A DNA stretch of 64,000 bases from Arcobacter vandammei (GTDB taxonomy: Bacteria > Campylobacterota > Campylobacteria > Campylobacterales > Arcobacteraceae), in contig NZ_JADKPZ010000003.1 of assembly GCF_016106035.1 (NCBI RefSeq), positions 103,512 to 167,511 of the forward strand. Direction: 5' to 3'. Numbering within the stretch: the first letter of the stretch is position 1; every line of letters starts with the position of its first letter. The notes below the pieces were generated by a model. The model saw only the letters and a list, made by a program, of their open reading frames with translations. It was not told the DNA's origin and ran no database searches. The position numbers and the translations under genes are program-made. Of this stretch, positions 27,331-36,859 are shown piece after piece.

Positions 27331-28763
27331 ATAGTTCCTTTTTCTATCATAGATTTAATATCTTCTAGCAAAGATGTAATTGTAGGCATTGGATTGTCTC
27401 TTTCCATTTTAGAAACTACTTTTTGTCTAACTCCATCACAGTTTATATATGAACCACTTTTTTCATAAAAAGAGGCAACAGGAATAGCTATATTTGAGTT
27501 TCCTATTGTTAAACAGTGGTGAGAAAATAAAGAGATAACCTTTTTGTTTTCAAGAAGTTTTAAATTCTCTTCAAAATAACTATTTTCTAATATAAAAATA
27601 GTTTTTGCTTCATTTAAAGCATTTTCAAAAAACTCTTTTGATTCATCAATTCCTAGCTCTTTAAAAGAAGCTCTATTTGCAGTTTTATCTGCTTTTTTTA
27701 ACCAATCATCAGCAAAATTCTCATCATAAGTATTTGGAGAATATCCACTTAATTTTATATTTAATTTACCTGCTAATACTTTTATATTTATCATCTCTTC
27801 GTATGATAAATTTGGGCTTAAAAGCATTAAAATATTTTGTGAAGATGATAACTCTTTAAAAATATTAATTGTTGCATTAGAAATTGTTGTTTCATTTTTT
27901 TCTAATAAAGCAGTTTCAAATCTATTTTCTGACTCATTTTTATATGATAATCTTCCTTCATCACACATAAACCAACCATTTACCGTTTTATTTGTTCTTG
28001 GTCTAAATCTGTAAATCATATCATCTTTATATTTCTCTTTTCTATGATCTACATTTATATTACACCCTTTTGAACAGCCATTGCAAATAGCTTCAAAACT
28101 TTGTAAGAACCAAACTCTTTGTTTAAATCTGAAATCTTTACTTGTTAATGCTCCAACAGGGCATAAATCGACAACATTCATAGCATAAGGGTTGCTTAAA
28201 GGTCGTCCAGGGAAAGTTCCAATAACAGAGTGATCAGTTCTATCAATAACTCCTAATTCACCAGTTTTTGTAATATCTTTACAGAATCTCACACATCTAA
28301 GACAAAGAACACATCTTTCTTGATCTAGCATTACATTTGAACCTAAATCAACTCTTTTTCTTGCCTCATTTTTATCATCTACATTTACTCTTGAAGTATA
28401 AAAACCAGATTCCATATAGTAATCTTGAAGTTTACACTCACCAGCTTGGTCACAAGTTGGACAATCTATTGGGTGATTTATTAGTTCAAGTTCAAGAATG
28501 TCTCGTCTAACTTTTTCTATTTTCTCACCTTTTGTTCGTACAATCATCCCATCTTTTATAGGTGTATCACAGGCAATTTGTGGTCTTTTTTGACCTTCAA
28601 TCTCAACCATGCACATTCTACAATTTCCATCTTTTCCCAACGCTTGATGATAGCAAAAGTGGGGAATATGAATATTTTCATCGATTAATTTATCAATTAA
28701 CAAGCTGCCTTTTGCAGCTTGAAATTGGATACCATTAATTGTAATACTAACTGTTTGGCTCAT
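27327..28763 (-). CDS. nuoG: NADH-quinone oxidoreductase subunit G (short form)
   Basis: 478 residues from the preferred ATG at 28763, much shorter than the 700-900 of most NuoG. An in-frame ATG at 28769 exists, but GGGGAT is spaced correctly only for 28763. All cluster motifs are present: [2Fe-2S] HFCYHQALG...NCRMC...C; HPIDCPTCDQAGEC (His-ligated N5); CVLCLRCVRFC with DLCPVGAL (N4); and CNGCSKGCNIN with a distal WFMCDEG (N7-type). What is shortened is the C-terminal molybdopterin-oxidoreductase-like domain. It follows gltA by 30 bases. Confidence 0.93.
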   Translation of the reverse strand: MSQTVSITINGIQFQAAKGSLLIDKLIDENIHIPHFCYHQALGKDGNCRMCMVEIEGQKRPQIACDTPIKDGMIVRTKGEKIEKVRRDILELELINHPIDCPTCDQAGECKLQDYYMESGFYTSRVNVDDKNEARKRVDLGSNVMLDQERCVLCLRCVRFCKDITKTGELGVIDRTDHSVIGTFPGRPLSNPYAMNVVDLCPVGALTSKDFRFKQRVWFLQSFEAICNGCSKGCNINVDHRKEKYKDDMIYRFRPRTNKTVNGWFMCDEGRLSYKNESENRFETALLEKNETTISNATINIFKELSSSQNILMLLSPNLSYEEMINIKVLAGKLNIKLSGYSPNTYDENFADDWLKKADKTANRASFKELGIDESKEFFENALNEAKTIFILENSYFEENLKLLENKKVISLFSHHCLTIGNSNIAIPVASFYEKSGSYINCDGVRQKVVSKMERDNPMPTITSLLEDIKSMIEKGTI

Positions 28764-28793
28764 AAGCATATCCCCTTTTGAATATTTAATCTA

Positions 28794-30080
28794 TTATTTA
28801 CCTGTATATAATTGTCTAGGTCTTGCAATTTTATGTTTTGGATCTCTTTTTAATTCAGCCCATTGTGCAATCCATCCTGGAGTTCTTCCAATAACAAAGA
28901 TTGGTGTAAACATCTCAACTGGAATTTTAAGTGCTGTTAAAATTACTCCTGAATAGAAGTCAATATTTGGATATAGCCCTCTATCTTTAAAGTAGTTATC
29001 ATTTAATGCAGCTTCTTCAACAGCTTTAGCTATATCTAAAAGTTTAGAATCAAGATTTAGTTTTTCTCTTAATTGGTCTTGTAAACCTTTTAAAGTTTCA
29101 GCTCTTGGATCTCTATTTTTATAAACTCTGTGTCCGAATCCCATTAATCTAAATGGATCATTTTTATCTTTTGCTTTTGCAATAAATGAAGGAACATTTT
29201 TAACATCTCCTATCATTCTTAATTGATCCATAACTTTTTCATTTGCTCCACCGTGAGCTGATCCCCAAAGTGCTGAAATTCCAGATGCAATAGCAACATA
29301 AGGGTGAGCTTCTGTTGAACCAACATTTCTTACAGTTGTTGTAGAAGCATTTTGCTCGTGGTCTGCATGTAGAGTTAAAATAGCATCAAGTGCATCAACT
29401 TCAATTTGAGTAATCTCTTGGTTAGAACCATCAGCTAAATGTTTCATTTTTCCACCTGGATATGCTCTTAACATATATAAGAAGTTTTCAGTGAAATATC
29501 TATCTACATCTGGATAAATTAGAGGTGTTCCAATAGAATTTCTATATGCCATAGCTGCAATTGTAGGCATTTTTGCCATAATTCTATTTTGCATAGTTTT
29601 AAACTCTTCTTCATCTTCTAAATGTAAATGGTCTTTATAGTATGCTGAAAGTGCCATAGTTGCAGCTCCCATAGTTGCCATTGGGTGAGCTCTATCTGGA
29701 AGGGCATCAAAAAGTCTAATAATTCCTTCATCAACAAATGATCTATGTCTAATCTCTAAATCTAAATTTTTTGAAGTTTCAGCATTAGGCAGCTCTCCAT
29801 TCATAAGTAGGTATGAAACATCTAAAAATGAGTGTTTACCAGCTAATTCAGCAATATCATAACCTCTATATCTTAACTCTGAATTCTCTCCGTCAATAAA
29901 TGTGATTTTTGATTCACAAGCTGCAGTTGAAGTATAACCTGGGTCAAAAGTAAACATTCCTGAATCTTTGTAAAAAGTTGAAATATCTACAACACTAGGT
30001 CCTCTTGTACCATCAACGATGTTGTATTCATAAACATTACCATTTCTATTGTCTGTAAAAGTCATTGTATTTTTTGCCAT
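28794..30080 (-). CDS. gltA: Citrate synthase (type II), embedded in the nuo operon
   Basis: 428 residues, standard hexameric type II length. Catalytic motifs: HADHEQNASTTTVRNVGST and SALWGSAHGGANEKV around the active His, and GFGHRVYKNRDPRA with His and Arg for oxaloacetate; the Asp lies in the last 70 residues. It condenses oxaloacetate and acetyl-CoA to citrate. It sits between nuoF (24 bases upstream) and nuoG (30 bases downstream), same strand, with its own ribosome site (AAAAGGATATAAA) and no visible terminator on either side. Co-transcription with complex I is therefore likely. Confidence 0.96.
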   Translation of the reverse strand: MAKNTMTFTDNRNGNVYEYNIVDGTRGPSVVDISTFYKDSGMFTFDPGYTSTAACESKITFIDGENSELRYRGYDIAELAGKHSFLDVSYLLMNGELPNAETSKNLDLEIRHRSFVDEGIIRLFDALPDRAHPMATMGAATMALSAYYKDHLHLEDEEEFKTMQNRIMAKMPTIAAMAYRNSIGTPLIYPDVDRYFTENFLYMLRAYPGGKMKHLADGSNQEITQIEVDALDAILTLHADHEQNASTTTVRNVGSTEAHPYVAIASGISALWGSAHGGANEKVMDQLRMIGDVKNVPSFIAKAKDKNDPFRLMGFGHRVYKNRDPRAETLKGLQDQLREKLNLDSKLLDIAKAVEEAALNDNYFKDRGLYPNIDFYSGVILTALKIPVEMFTPIFVIGRTPGWIAQWAELKRDPKHKIARPRQLYTGK

Positions 30081-30104
30081 TTTATATCCTTTTTTTATTA
30101 AAAT

Positions 30105-31355
30105 TTATTTTTGTAAATATGTTTCGAACTCTTCGGGAAACTTTTGCACAATACTTGCAATAATATCTTTAACTGCAGGTGCAAACACACATACAGTTTT
30201 TCCATTCATAGTATCACACACATCAAGAATTGTTTGTAAATCTCTTTTCTGTGCCTCTTTTTTTAAAACCTTTTCTAAAATCTTATCAATCCAACCACAC
30301 CCCTCTCTACAAGGTGTACATTGACCACATGACTCGTGGTGATAAAACTCTATAATGTTTTTTGCAACATCAACCATTGATGTATCTTCATCAATTACAA
30401 TCATCCCTCCTGTACCTAAAGTCGAGCCAATATCCCACATAGACTCATAATCCAATACAGCTTTTTGCACTTCAGAAGCTGTTAAAATTGGACATGATGT
30501 TCCACCTGGGATTATTGCTTTTAATTTTTTACCCTCAATCATTCCACCACCTAAAACATTTAGGAAGTCAATCATTTTGTTTCCATACTGCATCTCATAA
30601 ACACCTGGATTTTTAACAGGTCCTGAAATTGCAAAAAGCATAGTTCCAGGTGACTTCTCTGTTCCATATTTTGTATAACCCTCAGCTCCATTTTCTACAA
30701 TATTTGGAACAGAAGAAATAGTTTCAACATTATTTACAGTTGCTGGATCATCATAAAACCACTCACACTCTTTTCCATGAGGTTTTAACCTTGGGTGTCC
30801 TCTTTTTCCTTCAAGTGATTCAATAAGTGCAGATTTTTCTCCACAAATATAAGCTCCCCCACCTCTATGAACTGTAATATCAACTCTAAAATCATATTTA
30901 TCCATAATTTTATTGCCAATAATTTTTGCATCATAAGCTTCTTTTATAGCTTCATTTAATCTATCAATAAAGAATTTATACTCACCTCTTATATAAATGT
31001 AAGCATGATTTGCTTGAATTGCCCAACAAGAACAGATGATTCCTTCTATTAAAAGGTGTGGGTCATATTGAAAAATTTGTCTATCTTTAAAAGTACCTGG
31101 TTCACTCTCATCCCCATTTACTATTAAATATCGTGGTCTTTCATCAACTGGTGGCATAAGCTCCCATTTTGGACCACAGGCAGCTCCACCTCCACCTTTT
31201 CCTCTAAGCCCTGATGCAGTAACTTCAGCAGTTACTTCATCTGGAGTCATCGTAAAAAGTTTATCTATTGAAGAGTATCTACCATTTGCTAAAGCAACTT
31301 CAAGTTTGTGTGAATTTGGAATATCAAAATTTTTACTTACTATTCTAGTTATCAT
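30105..31355 (-). CDS. nuoF: NADH-quinone oxidoreductase subunit F
   Basis: 416 residues. NADH/FMN region: GLRGKGGGGAACGPKW, a variant of the usual GLRGRGGAGFPTG, then VNGDESEPGTFKDR and YIYIRGEY. The [4Fe-4S] N3 motif is ESCGQCTPCREGCGW with the distal Cys near the C-terminus. It is the NADH-oxidising flavoprotein of the complex I input module, absent from Campylobacter and Helicobacter. The altered glycine loop is worth noting for substrate preference. It overlaps nuoE by 11 bases. Confidence 0.94.
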   Translation of the reverse strand: MITRIVSKNFDIPNSHKLEVALANGRYSSIDKLFTMTPDEVTAEVTASGLRGKGGGGAACGPKWELMPPVDERPRYLIVNGDESEPGTFKDRQIFQYDPHLLIEGIICSCWAIQANHAYIYIRGEYKFFIDRLNEAIKEAYDAKIIGNKIMDKYDFRVDITVHRGGGAYICGEKSALIESLEGKRGHPRLKPHGKECEWFYDDPATVNNVETISSVPNIVENGAEGYTKYGTEKSPGTMLFAISGPVKNPGVYEMQYGNKMIDFLNVLGGGMIEGKKLKAIIPGGTSCPILTASEVQKAVLDYESMWDIGSTLGTGGMIVIDEDTSMVDVAKNIIEFYHHESCGQCTPCREGCGWIDKILEKVLKKEAQKRDLQTILDVCDTMNGKTVCVFAPAVKDIIASIVQKFPEEFETYLQK

Positions 31356-31830
31356 TTTTACACTCCCAAATTATTTTTTCTAATTTCTCTTTTGTTAGTT
31401 TTCCATGATAAACATTGTTTAAAGCTATCATTGGTGCATCACCACAAGCACCTTGGCACTCAACTTCGCTAAAAGTAAACATCCCATCAGCACTTGTTTG
31501 CCCAGGTTCTAATCCTAAAGTATCTTTTATGTAAGCTTTTAATTCCCTTGCACCCATAAGCATACAAGATACTGTTTTGCAAAGCTCTATATGGTACTTT
31601 CCTTTTGGTTTTAAGTTAAACATTGTATAAAAAGTTGCTACTTCATATACTTGCATAGGACTTTTTTCTACTTTTTGTGCTACATAAACCATGGCTTCAG
31701 GACTTACCCAACCTTCTTGCTCTTGCACTAGCCAAAGTGCTGGTAACATACAAGAGTCAATTTTTGGGTATCTTGAAGCATACTCTTGGAATTTTGCTTC
31801 ATTTTGTGGTGTATATTTAAAACTACTCAT
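31345..31830 (-). CDS. nuoE: NADH-quinone oxidoreductase subunit E
   Basis: 161 residues, thioredoxin-like [2Fe-2S] protein. Cluster ligands CKTVSC and CQGAC give the C-x4-C plus C-x3-C pattern of cluster N1a. The N-terminal helical part begins with DSCMLPALWLVQEQEGW. It partners NuoF in the NADH dehydrogenase module. The start overlaps the nuoCD stop by one base. Confidence 0.94.
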   Translation of the reverse strand: MSSFKYTPQNEAKFQEYASRYPKIDSCMLPALWLVQEQEGWVSPEAMVYVAQKVEKSPMQVYEVATFYTMFNLKPKGKYHIELCKTVSCMLMGARELKAYIKDTLGLEPGQTSADGMFTFSEVECQGACGDAPMIALNNVYHGKLTKEKLEKIIWECKNDN

Positions 31831-33464
31831 TATCTATCAAACTCCCCAGCAATAAAATTCAAACTAGCCATTGTAACAACGGCATCTGCAAGCATTGTTC
31901 CTTCAACTATTTTTGAGTAAGCAGCAAGTGAGTAAAAGCATGGTGGTCGGCATTTTACTTTATAGGGTCTTCCGCTTCCATCACTTACAATAAAAAATCC
32001 TAACTCACCATTTGCTGCTTCGCTTGAGCTATAATATTCACCTTTTGGAACTAAAATTCCTTCAAATGTTAGTTTAAATTGGTTCATTAAACCTTCAATA
32101 TTTCCATAAACATCTTTTTTAAGCGGTAAAATAGTATTTGGTGCATATACATTTATATTACCATCGGGCATGTTTTTCATAGCTTGTCTTATGATTTTTA
32201 TAGATTGAATAGACTCTTCAAATCTACACATCATTCTATCATACACATCTCCATGGCTTCCAATAACAATATCAAAATCAAAGTTTTCATATCCATAATA
32301 TGGCTTATCTTTTCTTAAATCATGAGCAACTCCAGCTGCTCTTAAGTTTGGACCAGATATTCCATTTGCTAAAGCAAAATCAGCTTTTATAACTCCAATA
32401 TCTTGTGTTCTGTCTTGATAAATTCTATTATGAGCAATTAAAGATAGTACATCATCAATTGCTTTTTCTGATGTTTTTAAAACCTCTTCCAAATCTTGTT
32501 CAAAACCATCATATAAATCAAACTCTAAACCACCAATTCTTGTATATGTATTTGTAAGTCTAGCACCTGTTAGTTTTGATAGTAAATCATAAGCTTGATC
32601 TCTTGCTCCAAACAGATACCATAAGCTAGTAAGTCCACCTAAATCAACCATATTTGCAGCATTACAAACAAAGTGGTCAATAATACGACTTAACTCTCCA
32701 ATAACAACTCTTATCATGGCAGCTCTTGGAGTAATTTCAATATTTAACATCTCTTCAATAGCTTTTGACCAACCAATATTATTTAAAATAGCACTACAAT
32801 AGTTTAATCTATCTGTATATGGAATAACTTGTGAATATGTATGGTGTTCACAGGCTTTTTCAAAACCTCTATGTAAATATCCAATTTCTGTTACACAAGC
32901 TGTGATTGTCTCACCTTCCATTGCTAAAAAGTTTCTAATAGTTCCATGAGATGCAGGGTGAGAAGGACCAATATTTAAAAGCATTAAATCATTTATCTCT
33001 TCTTCGTTGTAACCTTTTGATTTTAATAATGGAGTCATTTCATCCATTAAATCTTCAGTTTCAGTACAAATTTGACCTTTTGTGATATTGTAATCTTTTC
33101 TTAAAGGGTGACCAATAAACTGTTTATGATTTAAAACTCTTTTTAAATTTGGATGGTTTGCAAATTTAATTCCATATTGATCATAAGCTTCTCTTTCAGC
33201 CCAATTTGCAGAAGAGAAAATGTCATAAAGCGAATCAACTTCTAAAGTTTCATCACTTACAAAGGCTTTTACTGTAGTCTGTTTTTTGAAATCACTGCTT
33301 CTTAATACATAAACAATAGCAAATCTTGAAGGTGTAGTATCAGGAAATTTTAGATAATCAACTGCAGTAAGGTCTAAAAGAATTGTAAAATCTTCATCAT
33401 TTTTTAATCTAATAAGAGTAGCTCTTAAATCTTTTGAATCAACTAATAAATCACATTTAAGCAT
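31830..33464 (-). CDS. nuoCD: Fused NADH-quinone oxidoreductase subunits C and D
   Basis: 544 residues. Residues about 1-130 are NuoC (30 kDa): [15 protein letters not shown] and GHPLRKDYN. After a linker of about 30 residues, NuoD (49 kDa) starts with [14 protein letters not shown] and continues with [22 protein letters not shown] and a C-terminal GEFDR. The NuoD part lines the quinone cavity next to NuoB. NuoC and NuoD are separate in many bacteria but fused in E. coli and some others. The frame is unbroken. It overlaps nuoB by eight bases; AAGGA precedes the ATG. Confidence 0.95.
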   Translation of the reverse strand: MLKCDLLVDSKDLRATLIRLKNDEDFTILLDLTAVDYLKFPDTTPSRFAIVYVLRSSDFKKQTTVKAFVSDETLEVDSLYDIFSSANWAEREAYDQYGIKFANHPNLKRVLNHKQFIGHPLRKDYNITKGQICTETEDLMDEMTPLLKSKGYNEEEINDLMLLNIGPSHPASHGTIRNFLAMEGETITACVTEIGYLHRGFEKACEHHTYSQVIPYTDRLNYCSAILNNIGWSKAIEEMLNIEITPRAAMIRVVIGELSRIIDHFVCNAANMVDLGGLTSLWYLFGARDQAYDLLSKLTGARLTNTYTRIGGLEFDLYDGFEQDLEEVLKTSEKAIDDVLSLIAHNRIYQDRTQDIGVIKADFALANGISGPNLRAAGVAHDLRKDKPYYGYENFDFDIVIGSHGDVYDRMMCRFEESIQSIKIIRQAMKNMPDGNINVYAPNTILPLKKDVYGNIEGLMNQFKLTFEGILVPKGEYYSSSEAANGELGFFIVSDGSGRPYKVKCRPPCFYSLAAYSKIVEGTMLADAVVTMASLNFIAGEFDR

Positions 33465-33972
33465 CTAAAAATCCTTTATACTCTTTTACTCTATCTTTAA
33501 TGATTGATTCATTTTTTGCTTTCTCTTGAATTCTCATAATTGCATCAAGAACGGCTTCAGGTCTTGGAGGACAACCAGCAACATACTCATCTACAGGGAT
33601 AATTTGATCTATTCCTTGAACTGTTGCATAATTATCATAAAATCCACCACTACAAGCACATGCACCCATAGAAATAACCCATTTTGGTTCACACATTTGT
33701 TCATAGATTTTCTTTAAAATAGGTGCTTGTTTATATGAAATAGTTCCAGCAACTATTAGTAAATCAGCTTGTCTTGGAGAAAATCTTACAACTTCAGCTC
33801 CAAATCTTGATACATCGTATCTTGAAGCTGCAACTGCCATAAACTCTATCCCACAACAGGCTGTTCCAAAAGCCATTGGCCAAAGTGAGTATGATCTTCC
33901 CCAATTAACAGCAGCATCTAATTTTGTAGTTAGGATGCTATCTCCTAAACTTGATTCAATTCCTAATCCCAT
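33457..33972 (-). CDS. nuoB: NADH-quinone oxidoreductase subunit B
   Basis: 171 residues. N2 [4Fe-4S] ligands: the adjacent cysteines in [11 protein letters not shown], the Cys in [14 protein letters not shown], and the Cys in [10 protein letters not shown]. It hands electrons from N2 to quinone at the NuoB/NuoD interface. It overlaps nuoA by ten bases and nuoCD by eight, giving a tightly coupled operon head. Confidence 0.95.
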   Translation of the reverse strand: MGLGIESSLGDSILTTKLDAAVNWGRSYSLWPMAFGTACCGIEFMAVAASRYDVSRFGAEVVRFSPRQADLLIVAGTISYKQAPILKKIYEQMCEPKWVISMGACACSGGFYDNYATVQGIDQIIPVDEYVAGCPPRPEAVLDAIMRIQEKAKNESIIKDRVKEYKGFLDA

Positions 33973-34325
33973 AATAAAGCCTTTTTCTTATAGATATAGA
34001 TTAATCCAGCAAAAAGTAATCCCATAAAGATAAACATTTTAACTAGCCCAGCATATCCTAGTTCTGCTACATTTATAGCCCAAGGAAACATATAAACTAG
34101 CTCAACATCAAATAGTAAAAATGATATTGCAACTAAATAAAATTTAATAGAAAATCTTATTTTTGTAGTTCCAATAGGGTTTGTAACACCACTTTCGTAA
34201 ACAGAATTTTTAATTATAGAGTCTTTGTTATTTGGTCCAATATATTTTGTTGAAACAAAGAACAGAGATAAAACTACACCAATGGCGATGAAAATAGTAG
34301 AAGCTAGGATTAACTCAAATGACAT
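33963..34325 (-). CDS. nuoA: NADH-quinone oxidoreductase subunit A
   Basis: 120 residues, three membrane helices. The family loop [14 protein letters not shown] (Tyr-Glu-Ser-Gly) and [15 protein letters not shown] with the conserved acidic residues are clear. First gene of the 14.5-kb nuo-gltA operon. AGGAAAAAAG precedes ATG 34325. Confidence 0.94.
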   Translation of the reverse strand: MSFELILASTIFIAIGVVLSLFFVSTKYIGPNNKDSIIKNSVYESGVTNPIGTTKIRFSIKFYLVAISFLLFDVELVYMFPWAINVAELGYAGLVKMFIFMGLLFAGLIYIYKKKALLWD

Positions 34326-34361
34326 CTTTTTTCCTAATGAGTGAATTTTAAACTAATGTTG

Positions 34362-34367
34362 ATTGTA
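34362..34367 (-). promoter_or_regulatory. Likely -10 box of the nuo operon
   Basis: TACAAT on the minus strand 36 bases before the nuoA start, in an A/T-rich 254-base divergent gap shared with the UbiD gene. Start point by inspection only. Confidence 0.4.
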
Positions 34368-34542
34368 TCTTAATTTAAATTTTAAGCAAAGTGTATAGGT
34401 CAATAATATGGTATTTGTGAAATATAATGAGAAAAAAAGTAATACTTATTTCAAATAGATTTGTATTTTTTTTATAATCAAAAGTGAATGCTAAAAAAAT
34501 TATTTTATTTTTTTACTTAGTTTATCTTAAAGCATAAAATGA

Positions 34543-34548
34543 TATAAA
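34543..34548 (+). promoter_or_regulatory. Likely -10 box of the UbiD-family gene
   Basis: TATAAA (within TATAAAAT) 32 bases before the ATG at 34580. A second candidate, a perfect TATAAT, lies at 34473-34478. Nothing else is visible in the 34326-34579 gap. Confidence 0.4.
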
Positions 34549-34579
34549 ATTGAGATAATTTAAAAAAATTAGGAAAAAT

Positions 34580-36394
34580 ATGAGAAGAGCGATAGAACTT
34601 TTAAAAAAAAATAACCTTTTAAAAATAGTTGATGAAGAACTTGATATAAATTTAGAAATTCCACATCTTGCTTATGTTGAGGTAAAAAAAACAGATTCAA
34701 AGGCAATTTTATTTACAAAACCAATAGATAAAAAAACTGGAAAAAAATTTGAAACTCCTGTTTTAATGAATGTTTTTTGTAATGAAGAAGCTGTAAAACT
34801 TTTTATAGGTGATGGAGATAAAATTGCAAGTGAAATAGAGGGGCTTTTAAAACTAAAACCACCTGTTACATTTAGTGAAAAACTTTCAACTTTAGGCAAA
34901 CTTTTTTCACTTAAAAATACAATTCCTAAAAAATTAAAGACAAAAGGTGCTTGTCAAGAAGTTATAAAACTAGGAAATGATGCAAAACTTGATGAGTTAC
35001 CAGTGGTTACAACTTGGGAGCAAGATGGTGGTCCATTTATTACTATGGGACAAGTTTATACTCAAAGTTTAAATGGAGAGTTAAAAAATCTTGGAATGTA
35101 TAGACTTCAAGTTTATCCTGATAATACTTTAGGAATGCATTGGCAAATACATAAAGATAGTAACCACTTCTTCCACGAATACAAAAAAGCTGGTAAAAAA
35201 ATGCCAGTAAGCATAGGAATTGGTGGTGATCCTATGTATATATGGTGTGGACAAGCACCACTTCCTATTGGAGTTTTTGAGCTTATGCTATATGGATTTG
35301 TAAAAAATACTCCAGCAAGGCTTGTAAAATCTATTACAAATGATATTTGGATACCTGAAGATAATGATTTTGTAATTGAAGGTTTTGTAGATCCCGAAAA
35401 ACTAAAAATAGAAGGTCCTTTTGGTGATCACACTGGATATTATACACTTGATGAAGAGTTTCCTTTTATGCAAATTTCTGCAATTACAAGTAAAAAAGAT
35501 CCAGTATTTTTAGCAACAGTTGTAGGAAAACCACCTTTAGAAGATAAATATATGGGGTATGCAACGGAGAGAATTTTCTTGCCACTTCTTAAAACAACAG
35601 CACCTGATTTAGTAGATTATTATATGCCTGAAAATGGTGTTTATCACAACCTTATTTTGGCAAAAATAGATGCATTTTATCCTGGACATGCCTCTCAAAT
35701 GATGCATGCATTTTGGGGAGTAGGGCAGATGAGTTTTGTTAAACATGCTATTTTTGTAAACAAAGATGCTCCAAAATTAACTTCTCATGATGAGATTACA
35801 AAATATATTTTAAATAGATTAAATATTGATGATATTTTAGTTTCAAAGGGAGTTGTTGATCATCTTGATCACACTGCACCAAAATTTGCTATTGGTGGGA
35901 AACTAGGACTTGATTGTACAGGTGAAGAGATAGAAGAGCTTGGAATTACGCTTTTAAGTGATGCTGAATTATTAGAACAAATGCAAAATATTACTAATGA
36001 AATAAAGGGAATAAAGCAGTATTACACTGATACAAAAAATCCAATTTGTGTAATTAGTGTTGAAAAAACAAGAAGCCAAAAAGAGCTATTTAAAGAGTTA
36101 AAACCACTATATAAAAATATAAAAATATTGATAATTGTGGATGAAAAAGCAAATGATTTGGAAAATCCATATATGCTTATTTGGAGAGTTACAAATAATA
36201 TAGATTCAAATAGAGATTTATATATTAAAAAGAACACTTTATGCTTAGATGGAACAAATAAAAACTCATTAGACGGATTTACAAGAAGATGGCCTGATGA
36301 TGTTGATTGTACAAAAAGTGTAATTGATAGTTTAAGAGAAAGAAAATTAATAGATATTGATGATGAATTAATCAAAAAGTACCAGTTATATTAA
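34580..36394 (+). CDS. UbiD-family decarboxylase, likely menaquinone biosynthesis
   Basis: 604 residues, typical of the UbiD-related enzymes of the futalosine menaquinone pathway. Recognisable blocks: TTWEQDGGPFITMG, YRLQVYPDNTLGMHWQIHKD (prenyl-FMN and metal region), GIGGDPMYIWCGQAPLP and EGPFGDHTGYYTLDEEFP with the catalytic acidic residues. It would decarboxylate the aromatic menaquinone precursor using prenylated FMN. No other menaquinone gene is adjacent. Menaquinol is the expected donor for the fumarate and nitrate reductases in this window. AGGAAAAAT precedes the ATG. The last four bases overlap the convergent gene. Confidence 0.85.
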   Translation: MRRAIELLKKNNLLKIVDEELDINLEIPHLAYVEVKKTDSKAILFTKPIDKKTGKKFETPVLMNVFCNEEAVKLFIGDGDKIASEIEGLLKLKPPVTFSEKLSTLGKLFSLKNTIPKKLKTKGACQEVIKLGNDAKLDELPVVTTWEQDGGPFITMGQVYTQSLNGELKNLGMYRLQVYPDNTLGMHWQIHKDSNHFFHEYKKAGKKMPVSIGIGGDPMYIWCGQAPLPIGVFELMLYGFVKNTPARLVKSITNDIWIPEDNDFVIEGFVDPEKLKIEGPFGDHTGYYTLDEEFPFMQISAITSKKDPVFLATVVGKPPLEDKYMGYATERIFLPLLKTTAPDLVDYYMPENGVYHNLILAKIDAFYPGHASQMMHAFWGVGQMSFVKHAIFVNKDAPKLTSHDEITKYILNRLNIDDILVSKGVVDHLDHTAPKFAIGGKLGLDCTGEEIEELGITLLSDAELLEQMQNITNEIKGIKQYYTDTKNPICVISVEKTRSQKELFKELKPLYKNIKILIIVDEKANDLENPYMLIWRVTNNIDSNRDLYIKKNTLCLDGTNKNSLDGFTRRWPDDVDCTKSVIDSLRERKLIDIDDELIKKYQLY

Positions 36395-36402
36395 ATAACT
36401 GG
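36380..36402. terminator. Terminator hairpin shared by two convergent gene ends
   Basis: ACCAGTTAT-ATTAA-ATAACTGGT: a 9-bp perfect stem whose loop contains TTAA, giving TAA stops on both strands (36391-36394). A T5 run follows on the minus strand only, so it mainly terminates the exporter pair. Confidence 0.6.
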
Positions 36403-36858
36403 TCTATTTAATCTTAAAAAATATAAAGATGGTAAAACCAAACCAAAAGTAATAGCAAATAAAACTGCTACAGATTTTAAGCCATTATGAATAAAAATCT
36501 CTATTAATTGGGCATTTGCACCATATCTGTTTATATCAATTAAAGCTATCATTGCACTAAAAGCATAAGTTCCAGGTAAAATAGGAATTATTGAAGCAAC
36601 TGTATAAACGGGTCTTGGAATTTTATATTTTCTTGACCAAAAAAGTGCAATAAGTCCTATAATTGCAGATGCAATAAAAGTAGAAATCTCTATTCCAAAA
36701 TTCAAACTTAAAAATATTGTTCTTAAATCATAAACCAAAAATCCACCCAAAGCACAATATTTTAAAGTCTGTTTTGGAACATTAAAAACCATAGCAAATC
36801 CCAAAGATGCAAAAGCAGCAAAAGTACCTTCAATAAAAAGTTTTAATAAAAATTCCAT
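36391..36858 (-). CDS. Threonine/serine exporter family, small half (YjjB/ThrE C-domain)
   Basis: 155 residues, four to five membrane helices, with IPRPVYTVASIIPILPGTYA as the family motif. It corresponds to the C-terminal half of ThrE, encoded separately as in E. coli YjjB, where YjjP and YjjB together export succinate. One base separates it from the YjjP-like gene. The substrate is inferred only; amino acid or dicarboxylate export are both possible, and succinate would fit a fumarate-respiring cell. Its stop overlaps the convergent UbiD-family gene. Confidence 0.82.
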   Translation of the reverse strand: MEFLLKLFIEGTFAAFASLGFAMVFNVPKQTLKYCALGGFLVYDLRTIFLSLNFGIEISTFIASAIIGLIALFWSRKYKIPRPVYTVASIIPILPGTYAFSAMIALIDINRYGANAQLIEIFIHNGLKSVAVLFAITFGLVLPSLYFLRLNRPVI

Positions 36859-36859
36859 A

